From Pontibacter sp. FD36 (lineage in GTDB: Bacteria; Bacteroidota; Bacteroidia; Cytophagales; Hymenobacteraceae), in contig NZ_JADPMP010000002.1 in assembly GCF_015686655.1 (NCBI RefSeq), positions 459,760 to 523,759 on the forward strand: a stretch of 64,000 nucleotides of DNA, written 5' to 3'. Each line of letters opens with the position of its first letter. Within the stretch, counting starts at the first letter, position 1. The translations under genes and the position numbers were made by a program. The notes under the pieces were generated by a model. That model made no database searches. It saw only the letters and a list, made by a program, of their open reading frames with translations, and was not told the origin of the DNA. Below, piece after piece: positions 1-7,886 of this stretch.

Positions 1-413
1 ATACCGCCGCTTGGGAAAGAAGAAGCATCTGGCTCCTGCTGCACCAGGGCGCTGCCTTTAAAGCTCTCGATCGGGTCACCTTCTCCGGTTAGGTCGAAGA
101 AAGAGTCGTGCTTCTCAGCCGTAGCGCCAGTTAGTGGCTGGAACCAGTGCGTGTAATGCGTCGCGCCCTTGCTCATAGCCCAGGTTTTCATGGCAGCAGC
201 CACGGCATCGGCCAGATTTCGGTCTACCTTATCACCTGCATCAATTGTGGCGCAAAGCCTTTTGAAGTTTTCAGTAGACATGGTAGCACGCAGGGCCGAA
301 AAGCCGAATACGTTTTCACCGAAGTACTCTGAAATTTTACTGGATGGCAGCACGACCTCTGCCGGTTTGCGCTGACTTACCAGTTCGAGCGCCTTAAAAC
401 GAAGAATTGCCAT
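1..413 (-). CDS. glnA: Glutamine synthetase type III, N-terminal part (cut by window edge)
   Basis: The first 137 residues of an ATP-dependent glutamate-ammonia ligase of the large type III (GSIII) family, which makes glutamine in the cytoplasm. The start ([17 protein letters not shown]) and the stretches [33 protein letters not shown] and [13 protein letters not shown] are typical of Bacteroidetes GSIII. The family is usually about 700-730 residues, so most of the gene lies beyond the left edge. The ATG at 413-411 gives the expected N-terminus. It is transcribed divergently from the gene at 682, with 268 bp between them. No frameshift is visible in the part present. Identification is from recalled family sequence; the catalytic core cannot be checked here. 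Confidence 0.9.
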   Translation of the reverse strand, partial: MAILRFKALELVSQRKPAEVVLPSSKISEYFGENVFGFSALRATMSTENFKRLCATIDAGDKVDRNLADAVAAAMKTWAMSKGATHYTHWFQPLTGATAEKHDSFFDLTGEGDPIESFKGSALVQQEPDASSFPSGG

Positions 414-668
414 GGGTTAAAGAGGTTAGGGTATAAATTCTGACCAAAGGTATGTAGTAAATAGATACCTTGTATCAGATAGGGTATTATTTTTTAGGGT
501 TCACCTTAAATTTTAACTAATAAATTGTCATACCCCCCTATTTTTAACAGGGGTACATTCCGGATAAGGTTAATATTATGCTTCCAGTATATAAATAAGG
601 TCTGATATAATCTGAATGGGCTGAATTATAATCGGTGATCTGGCGTTTAGGAGAGGTTACATAAGTTG

Positions 669-676
669 TATATTTG
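669..676 (+). promoter_or_regulatory. Bacteroidetes -7 promoter box (TATATTTG)
   Basis: TATATTTG fits the Bacteroidetes primary sigma -7 consensus TAnnTTTG. It ends only five bases before the GTG start at 682, so transcription would begin at or next to the start codon. No clear -33 TTG is visible about 20 bases upstream. Confidence 0.55.
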
Positions 677-681
677 CAGCC

Positions 682-2520
682 GTGATACGAAGCCTTTTAT
701 ATCAGCCACTCTACTTTCTGTTCTGGGTGCTTTATTTTATTGCAGCCAGAGCTACGTTTCTGCTTTACCACGATAACCGTACGCAGGAATTATCGCAGGC
801 AGATCTTCTGACTATCTTTACAAAGGGACTTCGTCTGGACCTTTCTTTCAGCTCCTATGTCAGCGCTATTCCCTTTCTGGCAATTCTGGCTACTGCCCTA
901 TTCCCGGGGCTTCAGGTGCGCAGGTTCATCCGCTACTATACCTATACTATATTGGTACTACTGTCGGTGCTCATGGCGGTGGACCTGGAGCTCTATACCT
1001 ACTGGGGTTTCCGGCTCGACTCCACGCCGATGCTATACCTGAACACACCAGGCGAAATGGCAGCCTCTGCAGCAGCGGCACCGATTATACTGTTAAGCAT
1101 CATAGCGCTGGCTACCAGCCTGTTTTTTGCGCTGCTCTTTCGCTATACCTTTGATTATAAAATTTACCACCTCAATTTCTCAAAGCTGAAGTATGCCGGT
1201 ATTGCGCTGTTGTTTACCGCTCTCTTGGTCTTGCCGATGCGGGGTGGCTGGCAGCAGATCCCAATCAACCAGAGTGTCGTGTATTTCTCGGAGAACCCTT
1301 ATGCTAATCACGCCGGTCTCAATATGCCCTGGAACCTAATGGACACCATGCTGAAGTATAACGAGGAGACGCGCAACCCTTATCAGTACATGGAATATGA
1401 AGCCGCCGCTGCCAAAGTAGCTGAACTCTATACCTCCACTGCAGACTCTTCTGAGAAAATTCTTCGGGTAGAGCGACCCAATGTGCTTTTCATCATTCTT
1501 GAAAGCTATACCGCCAAGTATGTAGAGCATTTGGGTGGAAAGCCTGGCGTTACCCCCAATCTGGATAAACTGGCCAAAGAGGGAATCACTTTTACGAAGC
1601 TTTATTCAAGTGGCGACCGCAGCGAAAAAGGCATAGTGGCGCTTCTGAGCGGCTATCCGGTGCAGACGACTACTTCGATCATCAAAAACCCTAAGAAAAC
1701 AGAGCAACTGCCGCACCTGAGTCAGACATTCAAAAAGGCTGGTTATGGCACTTCGTTTTATTATGGAGGAGAACTGGAGTTTGCCAACATACGCTCATAC
1801 CTGCAAAACGGAAAGTATGACCGGCTGATTGACAAGCATGATTTCCCGGCTGAGAGCTATAACTCCAAATGGGGCGCGCATGACCATGTACTGTTTGAGC
1901 GTGTACTACAGGACCTTAATCAGGAAAAAGAACCTTTCTTTAGCACTGTCTATACCTTGAGCAGCCACGAGCCTTTCGAGATTCCTATACCTGCGAAGTT
2001 TAAAGGAGACAAGATCAGTGACAAATTCAAGAACTCAGTTTACTATACCGACTGGGCACTGGGGCAATTCATAGCGCAGGCCCGGAAGCAACCCTGGTGG
2101 GACTCGACCCTGATTGCGCTGGTAGCCGACCATGGCCATCCGCTGCCTTACGATGATCCGAACTATAGAAGCACCAAGTTTCGCATACCTTTCATTCTGA
2201 CAGGAGGCGCATTGGCGGAAAAAGGACGAATCGTTTCCACTATTGGCAGTCAGACTGATATTGCCACTACCCTGCTTTACCAGCTGGACATGCCACACCA
2301 GGACTTCAAGTGGGGACGCAACCTGCTGGCGCCAAGTGACTATCCTTTTGCATTTTATGTTTTCAGGGATGGCTTTACTTTTATCACCCCCGGCAAAGTG
2401 CTGTCCTACGATAATGTGGCCAAAAAGCCTATCATCAAGGGCAAGGGTGTAACGCCAGAACAGGTGGAGCTGGGGAAAGCCTATATGCAGTACTCCTTCG
2501 AAGACTTTGTCAGAAAGTAG
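682..2520 (+). CDS. LtaS-like membrane sulfatase/phosphoglycerol transferase family protein
   Basis: 612-residue integral membrane enzyme of the LtaS/alkaline phosphatase superfamily. About five hydrophobic helices lie in residues 8-185, followed by an outer-face sulfatase-fold domain (about 262-560). Visible metal-site motifs are NVLFIILESY (E274), SSHEPF (H429) and VADHGH (D483, H484, H486). In LtaS the nucleophile is a Thr; the matching loop here reads SSGDRSEKG, which puts Ser314 at that position. Bacteroidetes lack classical lipoteichoic acid, so the likely role is transfer of a phospho-substituent to an envelope glycan or lipid; substrate unknown. The start is GTG with a promoter box just upstream. 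It is a monocistronic-looking gene, divergent from glnA. Family call is firm, reaction inferred. Confidence 0.8.
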   Translation: MIRSLLYQPLYFLFWVLYFIAARATFLLYHDNRTQELSQADLLTIFTKGLRLDLSFSSYVSAIPFLAILATALFPGLQVRRFIRYYTYTILVLLSVLMAVDLELYTYWGFRLDSTPMLYLNTPGEMAASAAAAPIILLSIIALATSLFFALLFRYTFDYKIYHLNFSKLKYAGIALLFTALLVLPMRGGWQQIPINQSVVYFSENPYANHAGLNMPWNLMDTMLKYNEETRNPYQYMEYEAAAAKVAELYTSTADSSEKILRVERPNVLFIILESYTAKYVEHLGGKPGVTPNLDKLAKEGITFTKLYSSGDRSEKGIVALLSGYPVQTTTSIIKNPKKTEQLPHLSQTFKKAGYGTSFYYGGELEFANIRSYLQNGKYDRLIDKHDFPAESYNSKWGAHDHVLFERVLQDLNQEKEPFFSTVYTLSSHEPFEIPIPAKFKGDKISDKFKNSVYYTDWALGQFIAQARKQPWWDSTLIALVADHGHPLPYDDPNYRSTKFRIPFILTGGALAEKGRIVSTIGSQTDIATTLLYQLDMPHQDFKWGRNLLAPSDYPFAFYVFRDGFTFITPGKVLSYDNVAKKPIIKGKGVTPEQVELGKAYMQYSFEDFVRK

Positions 2521-2640
2521 AAAGAGCGCTAGGTATAGGCAAAGGCGTTGCGTATAAAAAAAATAGGTTGGCTAGCTATAACGCTGATTAACAAGACTGT
2601 TTACATAGGCCCCTACTGACTCATTCAAAATTTAAATTTG

Positions 2641-2648
2641 TATCTTTG
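2641..2648 (+). promoter_or_regulatory. -7 promoter box for mtaB (TATCTTTG)
   Basis: TATCTTTG is a perfect TAnnTTTG box, ten bases before the ATG at 2659. The in-frame TTG at 2638 lies upstream of the expected transcript, so it is not the start. Confidence 0.65.
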
Positions 2649-2658
2649 CACCCTGATT

Positions 2659-3978
2659 ATGAAAAAGGTAGCATTTTATACACTGGGCTGTAAGCTGAAC
2701 TACTCTGAAACAAGCACGATCGGAAGAATTTTCCAGGAGCGCGGTTTTGAGAAGGTGGAGTTTACCGATACGCCTGACATATACGTGATCAATACCTGCT
2801 CTGTCACTGACAATGCAGATAAGAAGTGCCGTAAGATCGTAAAGGAGGCGAAGAAGTACTCTCCTAACGCATTTATAACCATTGTCGGCTGCTATGCGCA
2901 GCTCAAGCCAAAAGAGATCAGCGAAATCCCTGGTGTTGACGCCGTGTTGGGAGCCGCTGAGAAGTTTCAGTTGGTTGACATCCTCGAGACATTCGAGAAG
3001 AAGGAGCAGCCACAGGTATATGCCAGCGCCATCAGTGAGGCAAACACTTTCCATAACTCCTACTCTTTTGGCGACCGTACGCGCACCTTCCTCAAAGTGC
3101 AGGACGGCTGCGACTACTCTTGCACCTTCTGCACCATTCCCCTGGCCCGTGGCAACAGCCGCTCCGATAGCATCGCCAATGTAGTACGCTCTGCCAATGA
3201 AATTGCAGAGTCGGGTGTGAAAGAGATCGTGCTCACAGGTGTAAACACCGGTGACTTCGGTTTGCAGGATGGGGAGCGTTTGGAGACGTTTTACGAACTG
3301 GTACAGGAACTCGACAAAGTAGAAGGTATAGATCGCTTCCGCATCTCTTCTATCGAGCCTAATCTGCTAAAAGACGAGATCATCGAATTTGTGAGCCAGA
3401 GCAAGCGCTTTATGCCGCATTTCCACGTGCCGCTGCAGTCAGGCTCTAACAAGATACTGAAGCTGATGCGCCGCCGCTACCTGCGTGAGCTGTATGCTGA
3501 CCGTGTTGCCACAATTAAATCGCTGATGCCGCATTGCTGCATTGGGGTGGATGTGATCGTAGGCTTCCCGGGCGAAACAGAAGAAGACTTCCTGGAGACT
3601 TATAACTTCATCAATGGACTTGATGTGAGCTACCTGCACGTATTCCCTTACTCCGAGCGTGAAAACACGATGGCTCCTGACATGCCGGGCAAGGTAAGCA
3701 TCAAAGACCGCAACCGCAGAGCAGACATGCTGCGCATCCTTTCTGAAAAGAAAAAACGTTTCTTCTACGAGCAGAACATAGGCCGGGAATTTACGGTGCT
3801 GTTCGAAGACGATGTGAAAGACGGTGTGATGGAAGGCTGGACTGAGAATTATGTGCGAGTAGCAGCCAAATACGATCCTGTATTGGTAAACGAAACGAAG
3901 CATGTACGACTGACCGGCATCAATGAGCAGGGCTTAATGGAGGCCGAAGAAACTTATATAGAGGTGCTGAAACATTAA
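2659..3978 (+). CDS. mtaB: tRNA (t6A37) C2-methylthiotransferase MtaB
   Basis: Radical SAM methylthiotransferase that adds a methylthio group to t6A37 of tRNAs reading ANN codons, giving ms2t6A. At 439 residues it has normal family length. The N-terminal MTTase domain shows the three auxiliary-cluster cysteines C11 (TLGCKLN), C47 (NTCSVT) and C78 (VGCYA). The radical SAM motif is C151-C155-C158 (CDYSCTFC), followed by a C-terminal TRAM-like region (about 375-439). The GCKLN N-terminus separates MtaB from MiaB, which has GCQMN. I use the ATG at 2659, because an in-frame TTG 21 bases upstream overlaps the promoter. It appears monocistronic. The paralogue miaB is at 19326. Confidence 0.92.
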   Translation: MKKVAFYTLGCKLNYSETSTIGRIFQERGFEKVEFTDTPDIYVINTCSVTDNADKKCRKIVKEAKKYSPNAFITIVGCYAQLKPKEISEIPGVDAVLGAAEKFQLVDILETFEKKEQPQVYASAISEANTFHNSYSFGDRTRTFLKVQDGCDYSCTFCTIPLARGNSRSDSIANVVRSANEIAESGVKEIVLTGVNTGDFGLQDGERLETFYELVQELDKVEGIDRFRISSIEPNLLKDEIIEFVSQSKRFMPHFHVPLQSGSNKILKLMRRRYLRELYADRVATIKSLMPHCCIGVDVIVGFPGETEEDFLETYNFINGLDVSYLHVFPYSERENTMAPDMPGKVSIKDRNRRADMLRILSEKKKRFFYEQNIGREFTVLFEDDVKDGVMEGWTENYVRVAAKYDPVLVNETKHVRLTGINEQGLMEAEETYIEVLKH

Positions 3979-4051
3979 AAATTCTGAATTTTTAAAAATT
4001 AGCCCTATATTTTCAGTCTGAAACAATCAATAACAGCTTAATTATCTAATT

Positions 4052-4690
4052 GTGAACCTATCTAGAATCGTTTTGGGAGTTGCTTTGGGCGCTCTAGTAA
4101 CTGCTTGTAACACAGATCAAAAGCCACAGGCGACTGTTACTTCTACTACATCAGCTAACAGCTCTGACACCCTGGCTACCGCTGCCGTAGCTGATATTGT
4201 GTACATTAACTCAGACTCTCTGCTGAGCAATTATGAGTATTTCAAAGACGCTCGTACACGCTTTCAGTCCAAAACGCAGAAAGCTGAGAAAGATCTTCAG
4301 GCCAAAGCAGCTGCTTTCGAGAAGGATGTACAAAACTACCAGCGCACTGGCGGCAATATGACAGTGGAGCAGCGTGCTTCTACAGAACAGAAACTCTCAC
4401 AGCGTCAGCAGCAATTGCAGCAGCAGAGCCAAACTACGGGCAACCAACTGGCTACTGAAGAAGCAGAAGAGATGAAAAAGATCTACGATCGCGTAGAAGC
4501 ATACCTGCAGAAGCTAAGCCAGGAAAGAGGTTATAAAATGGTATTGACGTACTCCAGAGGGCAAAGTGCAATCTTGTACGGCGACAACTCACTGGACATA
4601 ACACAAGAAGTATTGGCTGGACTTAACAGCGAATATGATCAGGAGAAAACAGCGGCCACTACAAAAGAGCCAGCTGCCAAAAAGAAATAA
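4052..4690 (+). CDS. OmpH/Skp-family lipoprotein (periplasmic chaperone-like)
   Basis: 212 residues with a lipoprotein signal: hydrophobic stretch and lipobox LVTAC, lipidated Cys19. After a Ser/Thr-rich linker comes an OmpH/Skp-like domain opening with DIVYINSDSLLSNYEYFKD and continuing as a Gln-rich coiled coil (about 75-150). Skp-family proteins hold unfolded outer-membrane proteins in the periplasm; here the chaperone would be membrane-tethered. The C-terminal tail is Lys/Ala-rich. The start is GTG, chosen because it gives a complete signal peptide. A strong terminator hairpin follows at 4712. Family assignment rests on the domain opening and coiled-coil pattern. Confidence 0.78.
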   Translation: MNLSRIVLGVALGALVTACNTDQKPQATVTSTTSANSSDTLATAAVADIVYINSDSLLSNYEYFKDARTRFQSKTQKAEKDLQAKAAAFEKDVQNYQRTGGNMTVEQRASTEQKLSQRQQQLQQQSQTTGNQLATEEAEEMKKIYDRVEAYLQKLSQERGYKMVLTYSRGQSAILYGDNSLDITQEVLAGLNSEYDQEKTAATTKEPAAKKK

Positions 4691-4711
4691 CCTGACATCA
4701 GGTATAGTAAA

Positions 4712-4745
4712 CAAAGAAGGCGGGCCTATAAGCCCGCCTTCTTTG
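4712..4745. terminator. Bidirectional intrinsic terminator
   Basis: Perfect 14-bp stem, CAAAGAAGGCGGGC paired with its complement around a 6-nt loop, between convergent genes ending at 4690 and 4756. T-rich flanks on both strands suit two-way termination. Confidence 0.85.
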
Positions 4746-4755
4746 TTTTGATCTA

Positions 4756-5142
4756 TTATTGTAGCTGCTGGTAACCCATTATCCTAAATATCTCCCCTTC
4801 TACTTCATGCGGTATGCCATACTTATCTAACACCTCCTGAAACAGATCTGTATAATCTGCCTGCAGTGTTGGCGCTAAGAGTCCGGTGCTGGTTTCTTTC
4901 ATCGCCTTTATCTCCAGCCACTCAATGTTTGCCAAGCCTGTCTGCTCCAGTTGCTCCCACCATATAGGGGCATAATGTTTCGGCGCAACCTCCTCATGTA
5001 GATATTTGATGCGCACATGCGGTTCAATCATGGGAAGACTGAGCATGGCCGAAATCAACTCCTGCCATTTCGTGTTATTCATGATCGGGACTAAGCGCTT
5101 TTCGTCTAAGATACGGCTCAGACCATCATATGGCTTTATCAT
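4756..5142 (-). CDS. Conserved hypothetical protein (possibly DUF6678-like)
   Basis: 128-residue soluble protein without signal peptide or membrane helix. A core with MNNTKWQELISAML, IWWEQ and IEWLEIKAM reminds me of the DUF6678 group, but I cannot confirm this. It is acidic and Leu/Glu-rich, and small proteins of this look are often found as stand-alone or immunity-like genes. It starts three bases after the MacB-like permease ends (5146), so the two are probably co-transcribed with the permease first. No catalytic motif is evident; function unknown. Confidence 0.6.
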   Translation of the reverse strand: MIKPYDGLSRILDEKRLVPIMNNTKWQELISAMLSLPMIEPHVRIKYLHEEVAPKHYAPIWWEQLEQTGLANIEWLEIKAMKETSTGLLAPTLQADYTDLFQEVLDKYGIPHEVEGEIFRIMGYQQLQ

Positions 5143-5145
5143 ACA

Positions 5146-6393
5146 CTATTCGTAGCGTAGCGATTCGATTGGGTCGAGTCTGGAGGCACGGTGAGCGGGA
5201 TAATAGCCCGAAAGCACACCAACAACCACACAGATCGTTAAACCAACAAACACCCAGATCCAGGGAACAATGAAGCCACCATCACCGATCAGGGATGCAA
5301 TGCCGTTGCCCATGAGTATACCCAGGAAAATACCAACCAGCCCTCCCAAGATGCAAATCACTATGGCCTCGATCAGGAACTGCTGCTGAATTTGCATAGC
5401 AGTGGCACCCAAAGCTTTGCGAACGCCAATTTCACGAGTACGTTCATTGACTGATACCATCATGATATTCATTAGCCCGACAGAGGCACCCAGCAGGGTT
5501 ATAAATCCAATGATGAATCCGCCCACTTTAAGGTAACCCGTGATTTCGTTCAGGCTCTGGATCAGCGAGTCGCTTCTTCTGATCTCAAAGGATTCCTCCT
5601 GTCCCAGCTTGTCCTGGCGCACATTGCGCATCACGCCCGTTGCTTCGCCCATGACATAGGTAAGCTCCTCGGGTTTAGAAATGGAGGTTTTGATGTTGTA
5701 AGTAAGCGTGCCATTGCCTTGCTGCGGGATCTGGCGCCCCGTTTCGAGTGGGATAAGAATCATGCGATCACCTCCACTGCCACCCATACTACTGCCACGC
5801 TTCTCCAGTTCCCCTACTACTTTAAAGCGGCGCCCCAAAAAGGAGATATACTGGTTAATCGGATCGGTCTTTGGGAAAAGCTTATCAGATATCTCTTTAC
5901 CGATGATGGCAACGTTGGAACCAAGCTCCAGCTCATAGTTGGAGAAAGCCCGGCCCCGCTCCAGGTTCAGGTTTTGACCAGAAAGATAAAATTCATCTCC
6001 GGCTATTACGTTTATATTCGGGTTTGTCTTATCTGTCACACTCTTTACAACCGTAGCACCTGAAATATTGGCTGAAAGGCTCACTTGTGACTTCGCCTCC
6101 ATCAACTCCTTATACTTCACTGCCTGGTCGTAGGTGATATCCGGGTATACCTTGTCTGTTCTTCCCTGTCCATTGTTTCCCCTGCCGCTGTTGTACTTCT
6201 TTCGGATATCAAAAGAGTTGGCGCCTAGGCTCGAAAAAGTCTGGTTAAGGGAGTTCTTCATACCATCAACGGCTGTGAGTATACCTACCAGTGACATAAT
6301 GCCGATGGAAATGATCAGACCGGTAAGGACGGTCCGTAGCAGGTTACTTTTGATGGCTCGAATACTTTCCCGTATATTTTCGAACAGGTCCAT
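5146..6393 (-). CDS. MacB-type ABC transporter permease
   Basis: 415-residue permease of the MacB/FtsX family: N-terminal helix (about 18-45), a large periplasmic domain (about 50-285, with the Gly/Arg/Asn-rich stretch YNSGRGNNGQGRTDK) and three C-terminal helices. The FtsX signature TREIGVRKALGA and the end LDPIESLRYE are clear. MacB-class pumps use mechanotransmission to drive export of lipoproteins, peptides or drugs through an outer partner. No ATP-binding subunit is adjacent in this window, so it must use an unlinked ATPase. It is followed three bases later by a small hypothetical gene. Divergent from 6523. Confidence 0.87.
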   Translation of the reverse strand: MDLFENIRESIRAIKSNLLRTVLTGLIISIGIMSLVGILTAVDGMKNSLNQTFSSLGANSFDIRKKYNSGRGNNGQGRTDKVYPDITYDQAVKYKELMEAKSQVSLSANISGATVVKSVTDKTNPNINVIAGDEFYLSGQNLNLERGRAFSNYELELGSNVAIIGKEISDKLFPKTDPINQYISFLGRRFKVVGELEKRGSSMGGSGGDRMILIPLETGRQIPQQGNGTLTYNIKTSISKPEELTYVMGEATGVMRNVRQDKLGQEESFEIRRSDSLIQSLNEITGYLKVGGFIIGFITLLGASVGLMNIMMVSVNERTREIGVRKALGATAMQIQQQFLIEAIVICILGGLVGIFLGILMGNGIASLIGDGGFIVPWIWVFVGLTICVVVGVLSGYYPAHRASRLDPIESLRYE

Positions 6394-6496
6394 AGCTTAG
6401 GTCTTATATGCGAAACGTTCCCCCCTGCGTTAAGTATAAGGAAGAACCTCTGGTTTCTAATTTACCTCCAATATCTGAAAAAAGAACCAATTTCAA

Positions 6497-6504
6497 TACA
6501 TTTG
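6497..6504 (+). promoter_or_regulatory. -7 promoter box (TACATTTG)
   Basis: TACATTTG matches TAnnTTTG, 18 bases before the ATG at 6523. An in-frame TTG at 6502 lies inside this box and so is not a likely start. Confidence 0.55.
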
Positions 6505-6522
6505 TTACCATATGTTAAGCCC

Positions 6523-7791
6523 ATGAAGTCATTCCGCCATCTGATACTGCTCATCGCATACCTGGTTCTCCCCTTTCATGCTTTCAGCTCCACGGTACTT
6601 ATACCGATGGATGAAAGCCAGAAAGACCACCTGAAGTCGTATGGAGCGGCTTATTGGGTGCTCTCCAAAAGTGTGTCGGTTGACTGGCTCCTTAATTACC
6701 GGGGCGGTAGCTTTGCCTTCCAGCATGCCCCGCAGCTTGAAAACGAGCTGGTCGTGCGCGGGATCAGCTACCAGGTTATCTCTGATGCACAATACAACAC
6801 CATCCTCACCCAGATTAGCGACCCAGAGGCCAATATGGATGTCATGAAGCTGGAAAAGGTACCTAAGATTGCTGTCTATACTCCAAAGTCCAAAATGCCC
6901 TGGGACGATGCGGTGACGCTGGTATTGACCTACGCCGAGATCCCTTATGATAAGATTTATGACGAAGAGATCATGCGCGGTGACCTACCTAAGTATGATT
7001 GGCTACACCTTCACCACGAGGACTTTACAGGGCAGTACGGCAAGTTTTACTCGAGCTACCGCCATTATCCCTGGTACCAGGAACAGCAGCGCGAAGCAGA
7101 AGCTTCTGCCAAATCGCTTGGCTTCAAAAAGGTGTCAGAATTGAAAGGAGCGGTAGTCCGCACCATCCGAGATTTCTGTGCCGGAGGCGGCTTTTTGTTT
7201 GCCATGTGCTCTGCCACCGATACCTATGACATAGCCCTGGCGGCAGAAGGCGTGGACTTTATTGAATCAATGTACGACGGCGACGGTGCTGATCCCAATG
7301 CGCAAAGTAAACTGGACTTCAGTAAGACCTTTGCATTCAAAGATTTCTCACTGGTGCGGAACCCGCTTGAGTACGAGTACTCCAATATTGACATGCAACC
7401 ACAAGAGCGCGGTCTGACAGAGCCAAACGACTTTTTTCAGCTCTTTACCTTCTCAGCCAAGTGGGACCCTATACCTACCATGCTGACGCAAAACCACGCT
7501 AAAACTATCAAAGGGTTCATGGGCCAGACAACCGCGTTCCGCAAAAGTCTCGTTAAACCAGAAGTGGTGGTGATGGGTGAAAACAAAGAAGTGGGCGAGA
7601 TTCGCTACATGCATGGCACGTTCGCCCGTGGCACCTGGACCTTCTATGGCGGTCATGACCCGGAAGACTACCAGCACCTGGTAGGCGAAGACCCTACCGA
7701 TCTGGCCCTGCACCCTAACTCACCCGGGTATAGGCTTATCCTGAACAACATCCTGTTCCCGGCAGCTAAGAAGAAAAAGCAGAAGACATGA
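6523..7791 (+). CDS. Conserved secreted Bacteroidetes protein (family often labelled 'asparagine synthetase B')
   Basis: About 422 residues with an N-terminal signal peptide (MKSFRHLILLIAYLVLPFHAFSS). I recall this family being annotated as asparagine synthetase B, but I see neither an N-terminal Cys2 glutaminase nor an ATP-pyrophosphatase motif. The segments KIAVYTP, YDWLHLHHEDFTGQYGKF and GGGFLFAMCSATDTYD resemble a class I glutamine-amidotransferase-like (ThuA/DJ-1 type) fold with a possible nucleophile-elbow Cys. Later parts contain GQTTAFRKS and FYGGHDPEDYQH. The secretion signal argues for a periplasmic or exported role. I chose the ATG at 6523 because the upstream TTG sits in the promoter. 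Real function unknown. Confidence 0.7.
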   Translation: MKSFRHLILLIAYLVLPFHAFSSTVLIPMDESQKDHLKSYGAAYWVLSKSVSVDWLLNYRGGSFAFQHAPQLENELVVRGISYQVISDAQYNTILTQISDPEANMDVMKLEKVPKIAVYTPKSKMPWDDAVTLVLTYAEIPYDKIYDEEIMRGDLPKYDWLHLHHEDFTGQYGKFYSSYRHYPWYQEQQREAEASAKSLGFKKVSELKGAVVRTIRDFCAGGGFLFAMCSATDTYDIALAAEGVDFIESMYDGDGADPNAQSKLDFSKTFAFKDFSLVRNPLEYEYSNIDMQPQERGLTEPNDFFQLFTFSAKWDPIPTMLTQNHAKTIKGFMGQTTAFRKSLVKPEVVVMGENKEVGEIRYMHGTFARGTWTFYGGHDPEDYQHLVGEDPTDLALHPNSPGYRLILNNILFPAAKKKKQKT

Positions 7792-7810
7792 TATACACAA
7801 AATATAAGAT

Positions 7811-7848
7811 CCTACAGTTGCAGGCATTTGACAACCTGCAACTGTAGG
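7811..7848. terminator. Perfect 14-bp inverted repeat between convergent genes
   Basis: CCTACAGTTGCAGG and its exact complement are separated by ten bases, between genes ending at 7791 and 7887. The position suits a terminator, but no T-run follows on either strand. It may instead be an RNA 3'-end stabilising hairpin. Confidence 0.5.
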
Positions 7849-7886
7849 GTCTCCAATTACAATAGTATCCGATCTAAAGCGTCAGT

